From Sphingomonas sp. Leaf339 (GTDB taxonomy: Bacteria > Pseudomonadota > Alphaproteobacteria > Sphingomonadales > Sphingomonadaceae), in the NCBI RefSeq assembly GCF_001426195.1, contig NZ_LMRS01000060.1, positions 1 to 64,000 of the forward strand: DNA of 64,000 nucleotides, in the 5' to 3' direction. The position numbers and the translations under genes were made by a program. The notes under the pieces were generated by a model. That model was given only the letters and a program-made list of their open reading frames with translations. It had not been told where the DNA came from and made no database searches. The number at the start of each line of letters is the position of its first letter. Position 1 is the stretch's first letter. This document shows, piece after piece, positions 33,264 through 42,276 of this stretch.

Positions 33264-34757
33264 TCAGAAGGTGACGCCGACACGCGCGCTGAGCGTCTGG
33301 CCGCTGTCGCCACCGGTGAAGGCGCCGGCACGGTTGTCGGTGTCCCACTGGATCGCGTTCACCTGGAACCGGGTGAAGCTGTTCAGGTACCAGTTGACGC
33401 CCAGCGTCGCGGCCCAGCCCTCGCCCCCGGTCAGCAGGTCGGTATAATCGAGGCTTTCGTAGCGCGCGGTCAGCTCGATCGCGCCGACCCCGCCGTCGAA
33501 GGTGGGTTTCAGCACCTTGGGCTGGCCGAAGCTGCCGAGGCGCGGGTTATAGGGTGGCAGATCGCCGGTCAGGAACAGCCCGCCCGATACGCTCCACGCC
33601 TTGCTGACGAAATCGGAGCGGCCGGCATCCAGCCGCGCGTTGCGCCGCCCGGCCTCGCCCATCACCCATAGCGGTCCGCGGTAACCACCGACCTCGATCC
33701 CATAGCCGGTGGTGCCGGTGCCGCCCGTCAGCGTGCCGCTCGACACGCGCAGCGCACCGTTGAAGCGCCCGCCGATCACCGTGTTGCGGGTCAGCGATCC
33801 GGCGACCGACGAGAGCGATTCATCGAAGCCCCATGCGCCCAGATGTAGCACGCCGTTGTCGGTCTTGATCGGGTTCCAGTGCGCGCGCGCCAGCACGGTG
33901 CGGCTGTCGCCGACCGTCTGCACGCCGTCGATCCGGTCGCCGGTCAGCGTGATCGAGGCGTGACCCGTCTTCCAGAACAGGCGCGGCATCACGCCGATGC
34001 CGTAAAAGCCGCGCTGCGGGATGATCGCGGTGGCGACGGTGGTGCGTTCCAGGAACGGCGTCGAGTCCGATCCCGTCGATCCCTCGAACCCGCGATCGTT
34101 GAACAGATGGCCGGCGCGGACGTCGTAATCGAGGCCGGGCTTGATCCGGTTGCGCCAGCCGACAAAGGCGGTGACGACATCCACCTCGTTTTCGGAAAAG
34201 TCGCTTTCGAACTGATAGAAGAAATGCGTGCCGACGCCGCCTTCCAGACCCAGGCGCAGCGCGCGCATCCCCGTCGTGGTGATGTTGCGGCCGTCATATT
34301 TCGACCCGAAGCTGGAGCTGACATCGGTCAGGATGCGGCCGCGTGGCTTGAACGTGTACACGCCGTCGGCCGAGTGGAACACGGGCAGGCCCGCGCCCCA
34401 TTCGGTGGTCAGCCCCGATGGGTTTTCACGCGCGGCGATCGCCTGCGTCACGCTGCGGTCGGCGGGACCGGGGGGTGCCAGCTGCGGCGCGAACGGGATC
34501 GTGCGGCGTGGTTCGTTCTGTGCGACCTGCGGGGCGGGAGCTTGCGCCGGCGCGGCGACGGGCGGCGCGGCCTGCGCCACCGCCGTGGCACCCTCCAGCC
34601 GGTCGAGCCGCGCTTTCAGCGCCGCGATCTCGGCCGCCTGCGCGCGGACCAGCGTGGCGAGATCGGCATCGCTCGGCGGTGTGGTCGGACTTTGGGCCAG
34701 CGCCGGCGTGGCGACGATCAGCGCCAAGGCGGCGCAACCTGTACGGAAAGAGGTCAT
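33264..34757 (-). CDS. Phosphate-selective porin OprO/OprP-family protein
   Basis: Starting at the ATG that overlaps the previous stop (ATGA), the protein is 497 residues. It has a signal peptide (MTSFRTGCAALALIVATPALA) and a short coiled coil (about 30-58, LARLVRAQAAEIAALKARLD-like with heptads). A beta-barrel ends in an aromatic-type C-terminus (RVGVTF). It resembles the OprO/OprP porin family of the outer membrane. Given its operon, it may admit the same organic acid as the CitMHS carrier. An in-frame reading far upstream to 36032 is a shadow of the neighbouring gene. Confidence 0.85.
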   Translation of the reverse strand: MTSFRTGCAALALIVATPALAQSPTTPPSDADLATLVRAQAAEIAALKARLDRLEGATAVAQAAPPVAAPAQAPAPQVAQNEPRRTIPFAPQLAPPGPADRSVTQAIAARENPSGLTTEWGAGLPVFHSADGVYTFKPRGRILTDVSSSFGSKYDGRNITTTGMRALRLGLEGGVGTHFFYQFESDFSENEVDVVTAFVGWRNRIKPGLDYDVRAGHLFNDRGFEGSTGSDSTPFLERTTVATAIIPQRGFYGIGVMPRLFWKTGHASITLTGDRIDGVQTVGDSRTVLARAHWNPIKTDNGVLHLGAWGFDESLSSVAGSLTRNTVIGGRFNGALRVSSGTLTGGTGTTGYGIEVGGYRGPLWVMGEAGRRNARLDAGRSDFVSKAWSVSGGLFLTGDLPPYNPRLGSFGQPKVLKPTFDGGVGAIELTARYESLDYTDLLTGGEGWAATLGVNWYLNSFTRFQVNAIQWDTDNRAGAFTGGDSGQTLSARVGVTF

Positions 34758-35863
34758 CGAATTGAGGCTCCGGTGGCGAGGGTCGCGTTCCATTCGCGCA
34801 GGAAACGCTGGCGCTTGACGCGATCGAGGTTGACGAGAAGCTGGGGTCCGACGCGGATCGGCCGCGCCTGGTTGGGCGGCAGCCGGCGGGCGCGGACATC
34901 GGTGCGCACCGGCCACAGGCTGCGCTGCGCGAGCAGCGTCTGCCCTTCGCGCGACAGCAGGAAATCGAGGAACAGCTTGGCCGCGGCGGGGTGCGCCGCG
35001 TCGCGCGCGACGAAGGCGATGCGCGAGGTGACGATGGTGTAATCCTGCGGGAATGCCACGCCGATGCGCGGGTCGGTCCGCGCGCGTTCCAGCGCGTAGG
35101 AGCCGATGACGTTGTACGCGATCGCCTGCCGCCCCTCGGCCACCGCACGCAGCATCGGTTCGGTGGTCAGCGACAGCACCGGCCGCGTCGCCGCGATCGC
35201 CGCCAGCAGCGAGCCGGTGTCGCGCGTCGTCGCGAAATCCTCCGACAGGTACAGATAGCCGACGTTGGAGCGCGCCGGATCGAACGTCGTCACCCGGCCG
35301 GTGAAGGCGGCGCGCTGTTGCCGCAACAACGCCTCCAGCGCGGCATGGGTGCGCGGTACGCGGGCGGCGGGCACCAGCCGCTTGTTGTACACGATGCCGA
35401 TCGGCTCGGCGGTCACGCCGAAACCCATGTTCTTCCACACCGACACCGCCGGCAGCGCGGGTTTCTCCGGGCTGGCATAGCTCTGCGCGAAGCCGTCGTT
35501 GATGAGCTTGACCTGCAGGTCCATCGCCGACGACCAGACCAGATCGGCCGACAGGCGGCGCGCGCGGGTTTCGGTGACGAAGCGGCGATACAGTTCGGTC
35601 GAACCGAGATCGGCATAGAGGACGGTGATCCCCGGATACCGACGCCGGAACGCGGCGACGACCGGCAGCATCTCGGCGCGGTCGGCATTGGCATAGATGC
35701 GCACCTGACGTTCGGCGCGCGCATCGGCGATCAGCTGGTCGTACGATCGCGGATAGCCGGCTGGACGCTGGGCGAAAACAGGGGTCGCGATGGTCGTCGT
35801 GACCGTCGCCGCCACCATCGCGGTCAGATGCAGCAATCTGGAAATGAACGGGGCCATCATCAC
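34754..35863 (-). CDS. Periplasmic substrate-binding protein, AfuA/ABC type
   Basis: The 369-residue protein has a cleaved signal (MMMAPFISRLLHLTAMVAAT, cut near VFAQ). The mature part has the two-lobe periplasmic binding fold of the class that includes iron(III) and polyamine or organic acid binders (LGSTELYRRFVTETRARRLS, then WSSAMDLQVKLINDGFAQ). GAGGAGAGGTG precedes the start. No ABC permease or ATPase is adjacent, so it may deliver its ligand to another transporter or act in sensing for the TctE-like kinase. It is first in the operon that includes porin and CitMHS. Confidence 0.85.
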   Translation of the reverse strand: MMMAPFISRLLHLTAMVAATVTTTIATPVFAQRPAGYPRSYDQLIADARAERQVRIYANADRAEMLPVVAAFRRRYPGITVLYADLGSTELYRRFVTETRARRLSADLVWSSAMDLQVKLINDGFAQSYASPEKPALPAVSVWKNMGFGVTAEPIGIVYNKRLVPAARVPRTHAALEALLRQQRAAFTGRVTTFDPARSNVGYLYLSEDFATTRDTGSLLAAIAATRPVLSLTTEPMLRAVAEGRQAIAYNVIGSYALERARTDPRIGVAFPQDYTIVTSRIAFVARDAAHPAAAKLFLDFLLSREGQTLLAQRSLWPVRTDVRARRLPPNQARPIRVGPQLLVNLDRVKRQRFLREWNATLATGASIR

Positions 35864-35958
35864 CTCTCCTCGCCTTCCGCCTCTTTGTTCGGATAGACTG
35901 CATGGGTGGCGTACGACGCGAACCTGTCATCAACCTTTCACGCCGTGAGGGCGCGTGC
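35864..35958. promoter_or_regulatory. Divergent promoter region, uptake operon / two-component genes
   Basis: These 95 bases separate the start of the binding-protein operon (minus) from the response regulator (plus). Both promoters and the binding sites of the response regulator are expected here. I did not find a perfect repeat, so the site assignment is by position only. Confidence 0.45.
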
Positions 35959-36624
35959 ATGCGCATCCTGATGATCGAGGACGATGCGGCGCTGGCGCGC
36001 AGCATCGCCGCGCTGCTGCGCGCCAGCGGCAACGCGGTCGATCATGTCGCGACCGGCGCGGACGCGCTGGCGGTGGTGGCGGGCGAACCCTATGCGCTGG
36101 TCATCCTCGACGTCGGCCTGCCGGATATCGACGGCTTCACCGTGCTGGCCCGGCTGCGGGCGCGCGGCGACCGGGTGCCGGTGCTGATGCTGACCGCGCG
36201 CGATGGCCTCGACGACCGGGTGCGCGGGCTCGATCTCGGCGCCGACGACTATCTGCGCAAACCGTTCGAGCCGGAGGAGCTGGAGGCACGCGTCCGGGCG
36301 CTCGGTCGCCGGCGGGGCGGCGATCCGCACCCGGTGCTGCGCGTCGGGCCGCTGACGCTCGACCGATCGACCGGCGGGGCGGACATCGCCGGCCGCCCGC
36401 TCGACCTGCGTCGCCGCGAACGCGCGGTGCTGGAAGCACTCGCCACCCGCGCCGGCCGCGTCGTGTCGCGCGACCTGCTGATCGGCGAGGTCTTCGGCTT
36501 CGACGAGCCGGTCGGCAGCAACGCGATCGAGGTCCACGTCACCCGCCTGCGCGGCAAGCTGGCCCCGGACGGCCCCGAAATCCGCACCGTGCGCGGCGTG
36601 GGGTATATGCTTGATGGTGGGTGA
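35959..36624 (+). CDS. OmpR-family response regulator, TctD-like
   Basis: The start used is the ATG of MRILMIEDDAALARSIAALL, preceded by GAGGG; a longer frame starts at 35902. Of 221 residues, about 1-115 are a receiver domain with the acidic pair EDD, phosphoacceptor Asp in VILDVGLPD and the Lys of LRKPF. Residues about 125-221 are a winged-helix DNA-binding domain ending RTVRGVGYML. It is coupled to the kinase by an overlap of about 11 bases. Its position opposite a CitMHS/porin operon fits the TctD role of switching on tricarboxylate uptake. Confidence 0.9.
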   Translation: MRILMIEDDAALARSIAALLRASGNAVDHVATGADALAVVAGEPYALVILDVGLPDIDGFTVLARLRARGDRVPVLMLTARDGLDDRVRGLDLGADDYLRKPFEPEELEARVRALGRRRGGDPHPVLRVGPLTLDRSTGGADIAGRPLDLRRRERAVLEALATRAGRVVSRDLLIGEVFGFDEPVGSNAIEVHVTRLRGKLAPDGPEIRTVRGVGYMLDGG

Positions 36625-38029
36625 CGTGCTCCTCCGGGCAACGGAAGCACGCACACCAGCGCTGCGCACCCGCCTGCTGGTCGCGATGGTCGGGCCGCTG
36701 CTGCTGGCGGCGGTCGTTATCGGCGTGCTCGGCGCGACCCTGATCGCTGATGTCGTGCGCCGGACCAGCGACCGTGTGCTGGGCGGCGCGCTGGGGGCGA
36801 TCGCGGAGACCGTGCAGGTGGAGCGCGGCGAGGTGACGCTCGACCTGCCCGCCGCGGCGTTCGGGATGCTGGAGAATGGCGAGCGCGACAATGTCTATTA
36901 CCGGATCGCGGTGGGGGGCGAATTGCTGACCGGCTATGCTGACCTGCCCGCGCCCGACCCGGCGACGCTGGCGGTCGATGTGCCGCGATACCGCTTCGCC
37001 CGCTACCGCGATCAGGACGTCCGCATCGCCGAGGTGCGCCGCGCGCTGCCCCGTATCGACCGGCCGGTGATCGTCCAGATCGCCGAGACGCTCGACAACC
37101 GCAGTGCGCTCAACCGGCGGTTGATGCTGGCGCTGCTGGTCGGCGAATGCGTTCTGGTGGGGGCCGCGGCGCTACTGCTCCGCCCCGCGCTCGGCTGGAG
37201 TCTCCGCCCCCTCGCCCGATTGCGCGGTGCGGTGGAAGCGCGCGACGAACATGCGCGCCCGGATTTCTCCCCGCTCGATGCCGGCCCCCTGCCCAGCGAG
37301 CTGCGCCCGCTCGCCCGCGCGTTCGACCGGTTGCTGGCGCAGCTCGACACCGCGACCAGCGGCGTGCGCCGCTTCACCGCCGATGCCTCGCACCAGATGC
37401 GCACGCCGCTGTCGGTGCTGAAGGTGCAACTGGCGCTGGCGCGGCGCGGCTCCGGGCCAGAGCGCACCGAGGCGCTGGACGAGATCGCCGATGCCGCCAC
37501 CCGCCTGGAACGACTGGTGACGCAGCTGCTGGCGCTGGCCCGCGCCGAGGAGGCCGGCGTCTCCGCGCCCTTGGAGGCGGTCGACCTGCGCGAGGTTGCG
37601 GCCGCGGTCATCACCCGCCAGTTCGGCCAAGCGGTCGACGCCGGTATCGACCTGGTGCTGGAGGGCGACGAGACCGTCGCCGCGATCGTGCCCGGCCACC
37701 GCACCCTGATCTTCGAAATCCTGTCCAACCTGATCGACAACGGCATCCGCTACAACCGGCCGGGCGGCACCGTGTCGGTCACGATCGCGGCAACGCCATC
37801 GGCCACGACGGTCGCCGTCGCGGACGACGGTCCCGGCATCCCCCTCGCCCACCGCGACACCGCCTTCGACCGCTTCGTGCGCCTTGGCCCCGGCAGCGGC
37901 CCCGACGGCAGCGGCCTGGGCCTCGCCATCGTCCGCTCCGCCGCGACCCGCCTGAACGCCACGGTGTCGTTCGGAGACGTGGACGTGGGCTTGACGATTA
38001 TCCTGCGTTTTGCGGGGGTAGGGACGTGA
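36614..38029 (+). CDS. Sensor histidine kinase, TctE-like
   Basis: The ATG overlapping the end of the regulator gene gives 471 residues; a TTG lies just before it. Transmembrane segments are at about 22-45 and 176-196, with a periplasmic TctE-type (2CSK-N) sensor domain between. The H box is DASHQMRTPL, the N box NLIDNGIRYN, and the ATP lid DDGPGIP and GSGLGLAIV are present. It should phosphorylate the neighbouring regulator when it senses a carboxylate or a loaded binding protein. Confidence 0.9.
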   Translation: MVGDVLLRATEARTPALRTRLLVAMVGPLLLAAVVIGVLGATLIADVVRRTSDRVLGGALGAIAETVQVERGEVTLDLPAAAFGMLENGERDNVYYRIAVGGELLTGYADLPAPDPATLAVDVPRYRFARYRDQDVRIAEVRRALPRIDRPVIVQIAETLDNRSALNRRLMLALLVGECVLVGAAALLLRPALGWSLRPLARLRGAVEARDEHARPDFSPLDAGPLPSELRPLARAFDRLLAQLDTATSGVRRFTADASHQMRTPLSVLKVQLALARRGSGPERTEALDEIADAATRLERLVTQLLALARAEEAGVSAPLEAVDLREVAAAVITRQFGQAVDAGIDLVLEGDETVAAIVPGHRTLIFEILSNLIDNGIRYNRPGGTVSVTIAATPSATTVAVADDGPGIPLAHRDTAFDRFVRLGPGSGPDGSGLGLAIVRSAATRLNATVSFGDVDVGLTIILRFAGVGT

Positions 38030-38111
38030 TGGTCGGCATCGAACATCGCTCGATGGTGATCGTTCGTTCGGGTATGTCCGCCGTGAAACGGTGCAGGAAA
38101 GATGGGCGTAG

Positions 38112-39575
38112 ATGAAGATGCCGGTGGACCGTCGCTCATTCCTCCACGGTGCCTGCGCTCTGCCGCTTCTGAACACCAGTGTTCTGGTTCGTGCCGCTGC
38201 ATTGCCGACACGGACGGTCACCGTGCCCGCCCCCTTCGATATGCCAGGCATCACCGTGCCGGATTTCCGGATGAGCCGAACCTTCCTGATTACCGACTTT
38301 GGCGCATCGCCGGTCGACAAGGCCAGGACCAGCACCGCTATCGCCCGGGCGATCGATGCGGCGAACGCGGCGGGATCGGGCATCGTCGTCGTTCCTGCCG
38401 GCACGTGGCCGACCGGCAAAATTCACCTAAAAAGCAACGTCAATCTTCATCTGGCCAAGGGCGCCACGCTGCGATTTTCCGATGAGCCGCAGGACTATTT
38501 GCCCGCGGTGCAGACCTCGTGGGAGGGGATCGAATGCTTCAACTATTCGCCCCTGATCTATGCCTTCGGGTGCGAGAACGTGGCCATCACCGGTAAGGGG
38601 CGACTGGAGCCCGTTTTGGACCGCTGGACGATCTGGTCGGCACGGCCAAAGCCGCACATGGATGCCTTGGTCGCGCTCTACAACATGGCGTACCGGAACG
38701 TGCCCGTGCGCGAACGGCAAATGGCGGTCGGTGCCAACAACCTGCGCCCCCACCTCATCCAGTTCAATCGTTGTCGCAACGTGCTGGTCGAGGACATCTC
38801 GATCGAGGGCAGCCCGTTCTGGACGCTCCACCCGCTACTCTGCCGCGACGTGGTGATCCGCCGCATCAGCATTCGCGCCCATGGACACAACAACGACGGC
38901 GTCGATCCCGAGATGAGCCAGAATGTGCTGATCGAGGACTGCCAGTTCGATCAGGGCGACGATGCAATCTCGGTGAAATCGGGTCGCGACATGGATGCCT
39001 GGCGGCTCGCTGCGCCGTGCCGGAATGTCGTCGTGCGCAATTGCCGGATCGTCAACGGTCATCAATTGATGGCGGTGGGTAGCGAGCTATCCGCCGGCAT
39101 CGAAAACATCCTGGTCGATAATTGCCACTTCATCGGCGACGGCAAGGGCGCGGACGATCACGCGGTGCCGATCAACAACCTTCTGTTCGTCAAGACCAAC
39201 GAGCGGCGCGGGGGGTTTGTGAAGAACATCCACATGACCAATGTCAGCGCCACCTCGATCGCAGGCGGCGTGCTCGCCGTCGAGACTGATGTACTTTATC
39301 AATGGAAGACGCTGCTTCCCACTTATGTCCGGCGTCTGACGCCGATCGAAGGGCTGTATGTCAGCGATATCGACGTGAAGGCAGCCAAGTTCGTGTGCCG
39401 GATAACGGCCGATCGTCAGATGCCGGTGCGCGATGTGCAACTCAACCGGGTACGGGTGGGGACGACCACGGAAACGCCGATTGTAACGGAGAACGTCATC
39501 GGCTTTTCAACGACGACAACGGTCCGGGATGGCGGCCCGACACGCGCTAAGCGCAATCCCAGCGCGCGGTCATGA
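38112..39575 (+). CDS. GH28 polygalacturonase-like enzyme
   Basis: The 487-residue protein begins with a twin-arginine-type signal (DRRSFLHGACALPLL), so it should be exported folded. The rest is a right-handed beta-helix of family GH28. The acid residues appear as NNDGVDPE (family: NTDG) and the pair GDDAISVKSG. The family's GHG is represented by NGHQLMAVGSE, a deviation. GH28 enzymes cut galacturonan in pectin. With GH51 and a further beta-helix protein in the window it suggests use of plant cell wall material. Confidence 0.87.
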   Translation: MKMPVDRRSFLHGACALPLLNTSVLVRAAALPTRTVTVPAPFDMPGITVPDFRMSRTFLITDFGASPVDKARTSTAIARAIDAANAAGSGIVVVPAGTWPTGKIHLKSNVNLHLAKGATLRFSDEPQDYLPAVQTSWEGIECFNYSPLIYAFGCENVAITGKGRLEPVLDRWTIWSARPKPHMDALVALYNMAYRNVPVRERQMAVGANNLRPHLIQFNRCRNVLVEDISIEGSPFWTLHPLLCRDVVIRRISIRAHGHNNDGVDPEMSQNVLIEDCQFDQGDDAISVKSGRDMDAWRLAAPCRNVVVRNCRIVNGHQLMAVGSELSAGIENILVDNCHFIGDGKGADDHAVPINNLLFVKTNERRGGFVKNIHMTNVSATSIAGGVLAVETDVLYQWKTLLPTYVRRLTPIEGLYVSDIDVKAAKFVCRITADRQMPVRDVQLNRVRVGTTTETPIVTENVIGFSTTTTVRDGGPTRAKRNPSARS

Positions 39576-39658
39576 TCCTGACCCGGACCGATGGATGTAC
39601 AGCGGGTCGTCATCGACGGTCAGTCCATCCGTTCCGCCGACAATGTCGGTGCACTCCC

Positions 39659-40135
39659 TCAAGCCGCCAGCAACGACAGCCCCCCGATCGGCACGATCCA
39701 TTCCGCCCCCAGTCGCGGATACGGTCCGTTGAACAGGTCGCCCAGCGCGCGTGCGTAATGGCGGTTCAGCCAGCGGCGACGGCGGTGTTCGGGGCCGTCG
39801 TGCAGCATGTGGCAGCGCTGGCACAATGCCGCCAGATTCTGCCCCATGCTGTCGGTCGGGTCGTGGTTCAGGTGCGCGCAGGCCAGCACCACCCGCGTCC
39901 AGCGTCCGTCGTGCAACAGGTCGCGGCGCGGCAGCCGCACCCGCCGCCCGCGCCCGTCGCGCCAGCGGATGTCATGGCGATCCCACCAGACGCCGTCGCC
40001 CAAATGGAACACGCGTTCGCCATGCGGTCGCCGGCAATGCTCGCAGCGCCCGCCGGCCCGGTCGAACCGGATCGCCCGCGACAGCTGCGTCCAGTCGATC
40101 GGGTACAACCAGAGATGATCGGCGCGGATTGGCAT
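39659..40135 (-). CDS. HNH endonuclease-like protein
   Basis: The 158-residue protein has two Cys pairs, CEHC (about 31-34) and CQRC (about 106-109), which should bind a structural zinc. Between them lies ACAHLNHDPTD, and after them HMLHD; this is the HNH order. Its closest look is to small HNH proteins of phage and bacterial genomes. There is no companion gene such as a terminase or a restriction subunit. It stands alone between two plus-strand genes. Confidence 0.75.
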   Translation of the reverse strand: MPIRADHLWLYPIDWTQLSRAIRFDRAGGRCEHCRRPHGERVFHLGDGVWWDRHDIRWRDGRGRRVRLPRRDLLHDGRWTRVVLACAHLNHDPTDSMGQNLAALCQRCHMLHDGPEHRRRRWLNRHYARALGDLFNGPYPRLGAEWIVPIGGLSLLAA

Positions 40136-40345
40136 CGTACGCGCGATTCTGATTCATCCGGCCCCGGAACGAAAGCAGAAAATGCTGGCAAACGTAACAA
40201 TCGTTTGTCAGCGAAAGATAGTTACCGATACAAATTAATCTGTCCCGAAACAGGGCGTTATTGGCCAAAAAGACAAGAATGATGTCCTTGTCGTCCCCCT
40301 TTGAAGCCGACAAATTCGCGCGAGAACAAGAGGGGATACTGAAAC

Positions 40346-41158
40346 ATGCACATTCTATCGCACGCGGCCGTGTCGGCTGCGGCACTCTTCGTCGCGGCCC
40401 ATGCGCAGGCCGCCACCGTCGTCGTCACCGGCGCAACCGGGCTGCCCAGCGCCAACAGCTGGGGCGTGATCCCCACCGAGAACACTGGCGGTGGCTCTGC
40501 GGTCATCACCACCACCGCCGCACGGTCGGGCAACGGTTCGGTCGAACTGAAGGGCGACCGCACGCGGTTCCAAGAGGGCATCCAGTATGGTGGCGCGACC
40601 GGTGCCACGAACCTGATGGCGCTTTCCACGGTGACCGGCCTTGCCTTTGACTGGCGGATCGCGGCTGACAGCATTAGCGGCTACAATGTCGATTACACTC
40701 CCGCTCTTCGCCTGTTGGTACAGGACGGCAGCCAGCGCAGCGAGCTGGTCTGGGAAGGCGTCTATAACGGCACCTATGGCAACACTGCCCGCGACACCTG
40801 GTATTCGTCGAGCTTCGGCGACAATTTCTATCAGTTCGTGGCCGGTGCCGGCGTCACGACCGCAGGCGGCAGCCAGGTCAACAAGACGCTGTCGAGCTGG
40901 ATCACCCAGAACTATAGCGCGAACGCCTTCGTCTCGGGCATCAGCGTCGGCAACGGATCGGGTGCGCTGCCCACCTATCACGCCTTCGCCGACAACGTCG
41001 CGTTGCGCACGACCAGCGGCACCACGACCTTCAATTTCGAAACTGCGGTCGCGGCCGTACCGGAACCCGCCACCTGGGCGATGATGCTGGTCGGTTTCGG
41101 CATGACCGGCGCCGCGATGCGCTATCGCCGGCGCAAGGTCCGCGCCGTCTTCGCCTGA
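40346..41158 (+). CDS. Exported PEPxxWA-type surface protein
   Basis: The 270-residue protein has a signal peptide (MHILSHAAVSAAALFVAAHA, cut after AQA). A beta-rich body resembles a jelly-roll lectin-like domain (about 25-230). The end carries the sorting signal VPEPATWAMMLVGFG, a hydrophobic helix and RYRRRK. GAGGGG lies ten bases before the start. It shares the C-terminal signal with the protein at 19180 but not the body. A role at the cell surface, perhaps binding sugars, is inferred. Confidence 0.85.
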   Translation: MHILSHAAVSAAALFVAAHAQAATVVVTGATGLPSANSWGVIPTENTGGGSAVITTTAARSGNGSVELKGDRTRFQEGIQYGGATGATNLMALSTVTGLAFDWRIAADSISGYNVDYTPALRLLVQDGSQRSELVWEGVYNGTYGNTARDTWYSSSFGDNFYQFVAGAGVTTAGGSQVNKTLSSWITQNYSANAFVSGISVGNGSGALPTYHAFADNVALRTTSGTTTFNFETAVAAVPEPATWAMMLVGFGMTGAAMRYRRRKVRAVFA

Positions 41159-41166
41159 TGACAAGA

Positions 41167-41195
41167 AAGCCGCCGGCCATGAAGGCTGGCGGCTT
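41167..41195. terminator. Bidirectional terminator between PEPxxWA and SDR genes
   Basis: AAGCCGCCGGCC (41167-41178) pairs with GGCTGGCGGCTT (41184-41195), one mismatch, across a 5-base loop. On the minus strand it is followed by TTTCTT; on the plus strand by CTCCTC. It separates two convergent genes. Confidence 0.7.
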
Positions 41196-41204
41196 CTCCT
41201 CACT

Positions 41205-42197
41205 TCAGGCCGGCTGGCCGTTTCCGCCGGTCGACCCGAAGATCTGCCCGGTCGAGTAACTGAGCAGCGGATCGGCTGCCGCCACGTACAGCCCGGCGAT
41301 CTCCGCTGGCTGGCCGGGGCGGCCCATCGGTGAGCTTTCGCCGAAGCTGCGTTGCTTGTCCGGTGTCGCCCCACCGCTCACCTGCAACGGCGTCCAGAAC
41401 GGCCCTGGTGCCACCGCATTCACGCGGATGCCGCGCGCCGCCAGTTGCTTGGCCATGCCCTTGGTGAAGTTCAGCACCGCGGCTCGCGTCATCGCATAAT
41501 CGACGATATCGGGTGACGGGTCGCCTGCCTGTTCGGACGAGGTGTTCACGATCACCGCCCCCGGCCCCATCCGCTCCACCGCCGCCTTCGTCAGCCAGAA
41601 CGGCGCATAGACGTTGGTCTTCATGGTATCGTCGAAATCCTGTGACGAGATATCGGCGATGCCCGGCCGCGTCTGTTGCCGCGCCGCGTTGTTCACCAGA
41701 ATGTCGAGCCCGCCCAGCTGCTCGGCCGCCTGCTGCACCAGCTTCCGGCAGAACCGCTCATCGCGCAGGTCGCCGGGGATCGCCACCGCGCGCCGCCCCT
41801 CGGCGCGGATCAGCGCCACGACCTCGCGCGCGTCTGGCTCCTCGGCGGGCAGGTAATTGATCGCGACGTCCGCGCCCTCGCGCGCATAGGCGATCGCCGC
41901 GGCCCGGCCGATGCCGCTGTCGCCGCCCGTGATGAGCGCCTTCTTGCCCGCGAGCCGGCCCGATCCCTTGTAGCTGGTTTCGCCATGATCGGGCCGCGGC
42001 GTCATCTTCGATGCAAGCCCCGGCCAAGGCTGGCGCTGTACCGCGAAGGGCGGCTTGGGATAGGCGGCCGCAGCCGGCGTGGTCGCCGCCTTGGCGCCCC
42101 CGCCGCCTTGCGCCGCTGCGGCCGCACCGTAGGTAACGGCCGCCCCTGCCGCCAGCGCGGCGCCGGTCACAAAACTGCGTCGATCGGTATCGGTCAT
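41205..42197 (-). CDS. SDR oxidoreductase with an export-type leader
   Basis: The start is the ATG after GGGAG; the frame extends further but without a start. The 330-residue protein has a Tat-like leader (DRRSFVTGAALAAGAAV) and a Pro-rich linker. It then has a classical SDR with cofactor motif ITGGDSGIGRAAA, NNAA and the catalytic Ser in NTSSEQAG. The active-site Tyr is followed by AMT and Arg (YAMTRAAV), not the usual Lys of YxxxK, a real codon (CGA) and not a reading error on my part. A GGAAC-N16-CGCT promoter precedes it. YhdF/YghA-like relatives are general aldehyde or ketone reductases. Confidence 0.82.
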   Translation of the reverse strand: MTDTDRRSFVTGAALAAGAAVTYGAAAAAQGGGGAKAATTPAAAAYPKPPFAVQRQPWPGLASKMTPRPDHGETSYKGSGRLAGKKALITGGDSGIGRAAAIAYAREGADVAINYLPAEEPDAREVVALIRAEGRRAVAIPGDLRDERFCRKLVQQAAEQLGGLDILVNNAARQQTRPGIADISSQDFDDTMKTNVYAPFWLTKAAVERMGPGAVIVNTSSEQAGDPSPDIVDYAMTRAAVLNFTKGMAKQLAARGIRVNAVAPGPFWTPLQVSGGATPDKQRSFGESSPMGRPGQPAEIAGLYVAAADPLLSYSTGQIFGSTGGNGQPA

Positions 42198-42233
42198 GTC
42201 GTTGAAACTCCCGGCGATATGTCTTTCACCAGA

Positions 42234-42258
42234 AGCGTCGACCAGGACGATACGTTCC
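42234..42258 (-). promoter_or_regulatory. Candidate EcfG-type stress promoter of the SDR gene
   Basis: On the minus strand GGAAC (42258-42254) is separated by 16 bases from CGCT (42237-42234), 37 bases before the ATG. This is the same element, with the same spacing and the same -10 variant, as found before the stress-like gene near 1.2 kb. Confidence 0.45.
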
Positions 42259-42276
42259 CCGCTGTCCCGACAACCC

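Noticed and set aside
33264..36032. A 922-residue minus-strand frame spanning porin, binding protein and part of the regulator gene
   Set aside because: Only the porin part resembles a protein family; the rest is an out-of-frame reading of the binding-protein gene, which has its own signal peptide, ribosome site and stop overlap.
40261..40650. Possible plus-strand 129-aa gene overlapping the second PEPxxWA gene
   Set aside because: His/Arg-rich shadow frame; the PEPxxWA gene in the other frame has a signal peptide and sorting signal.
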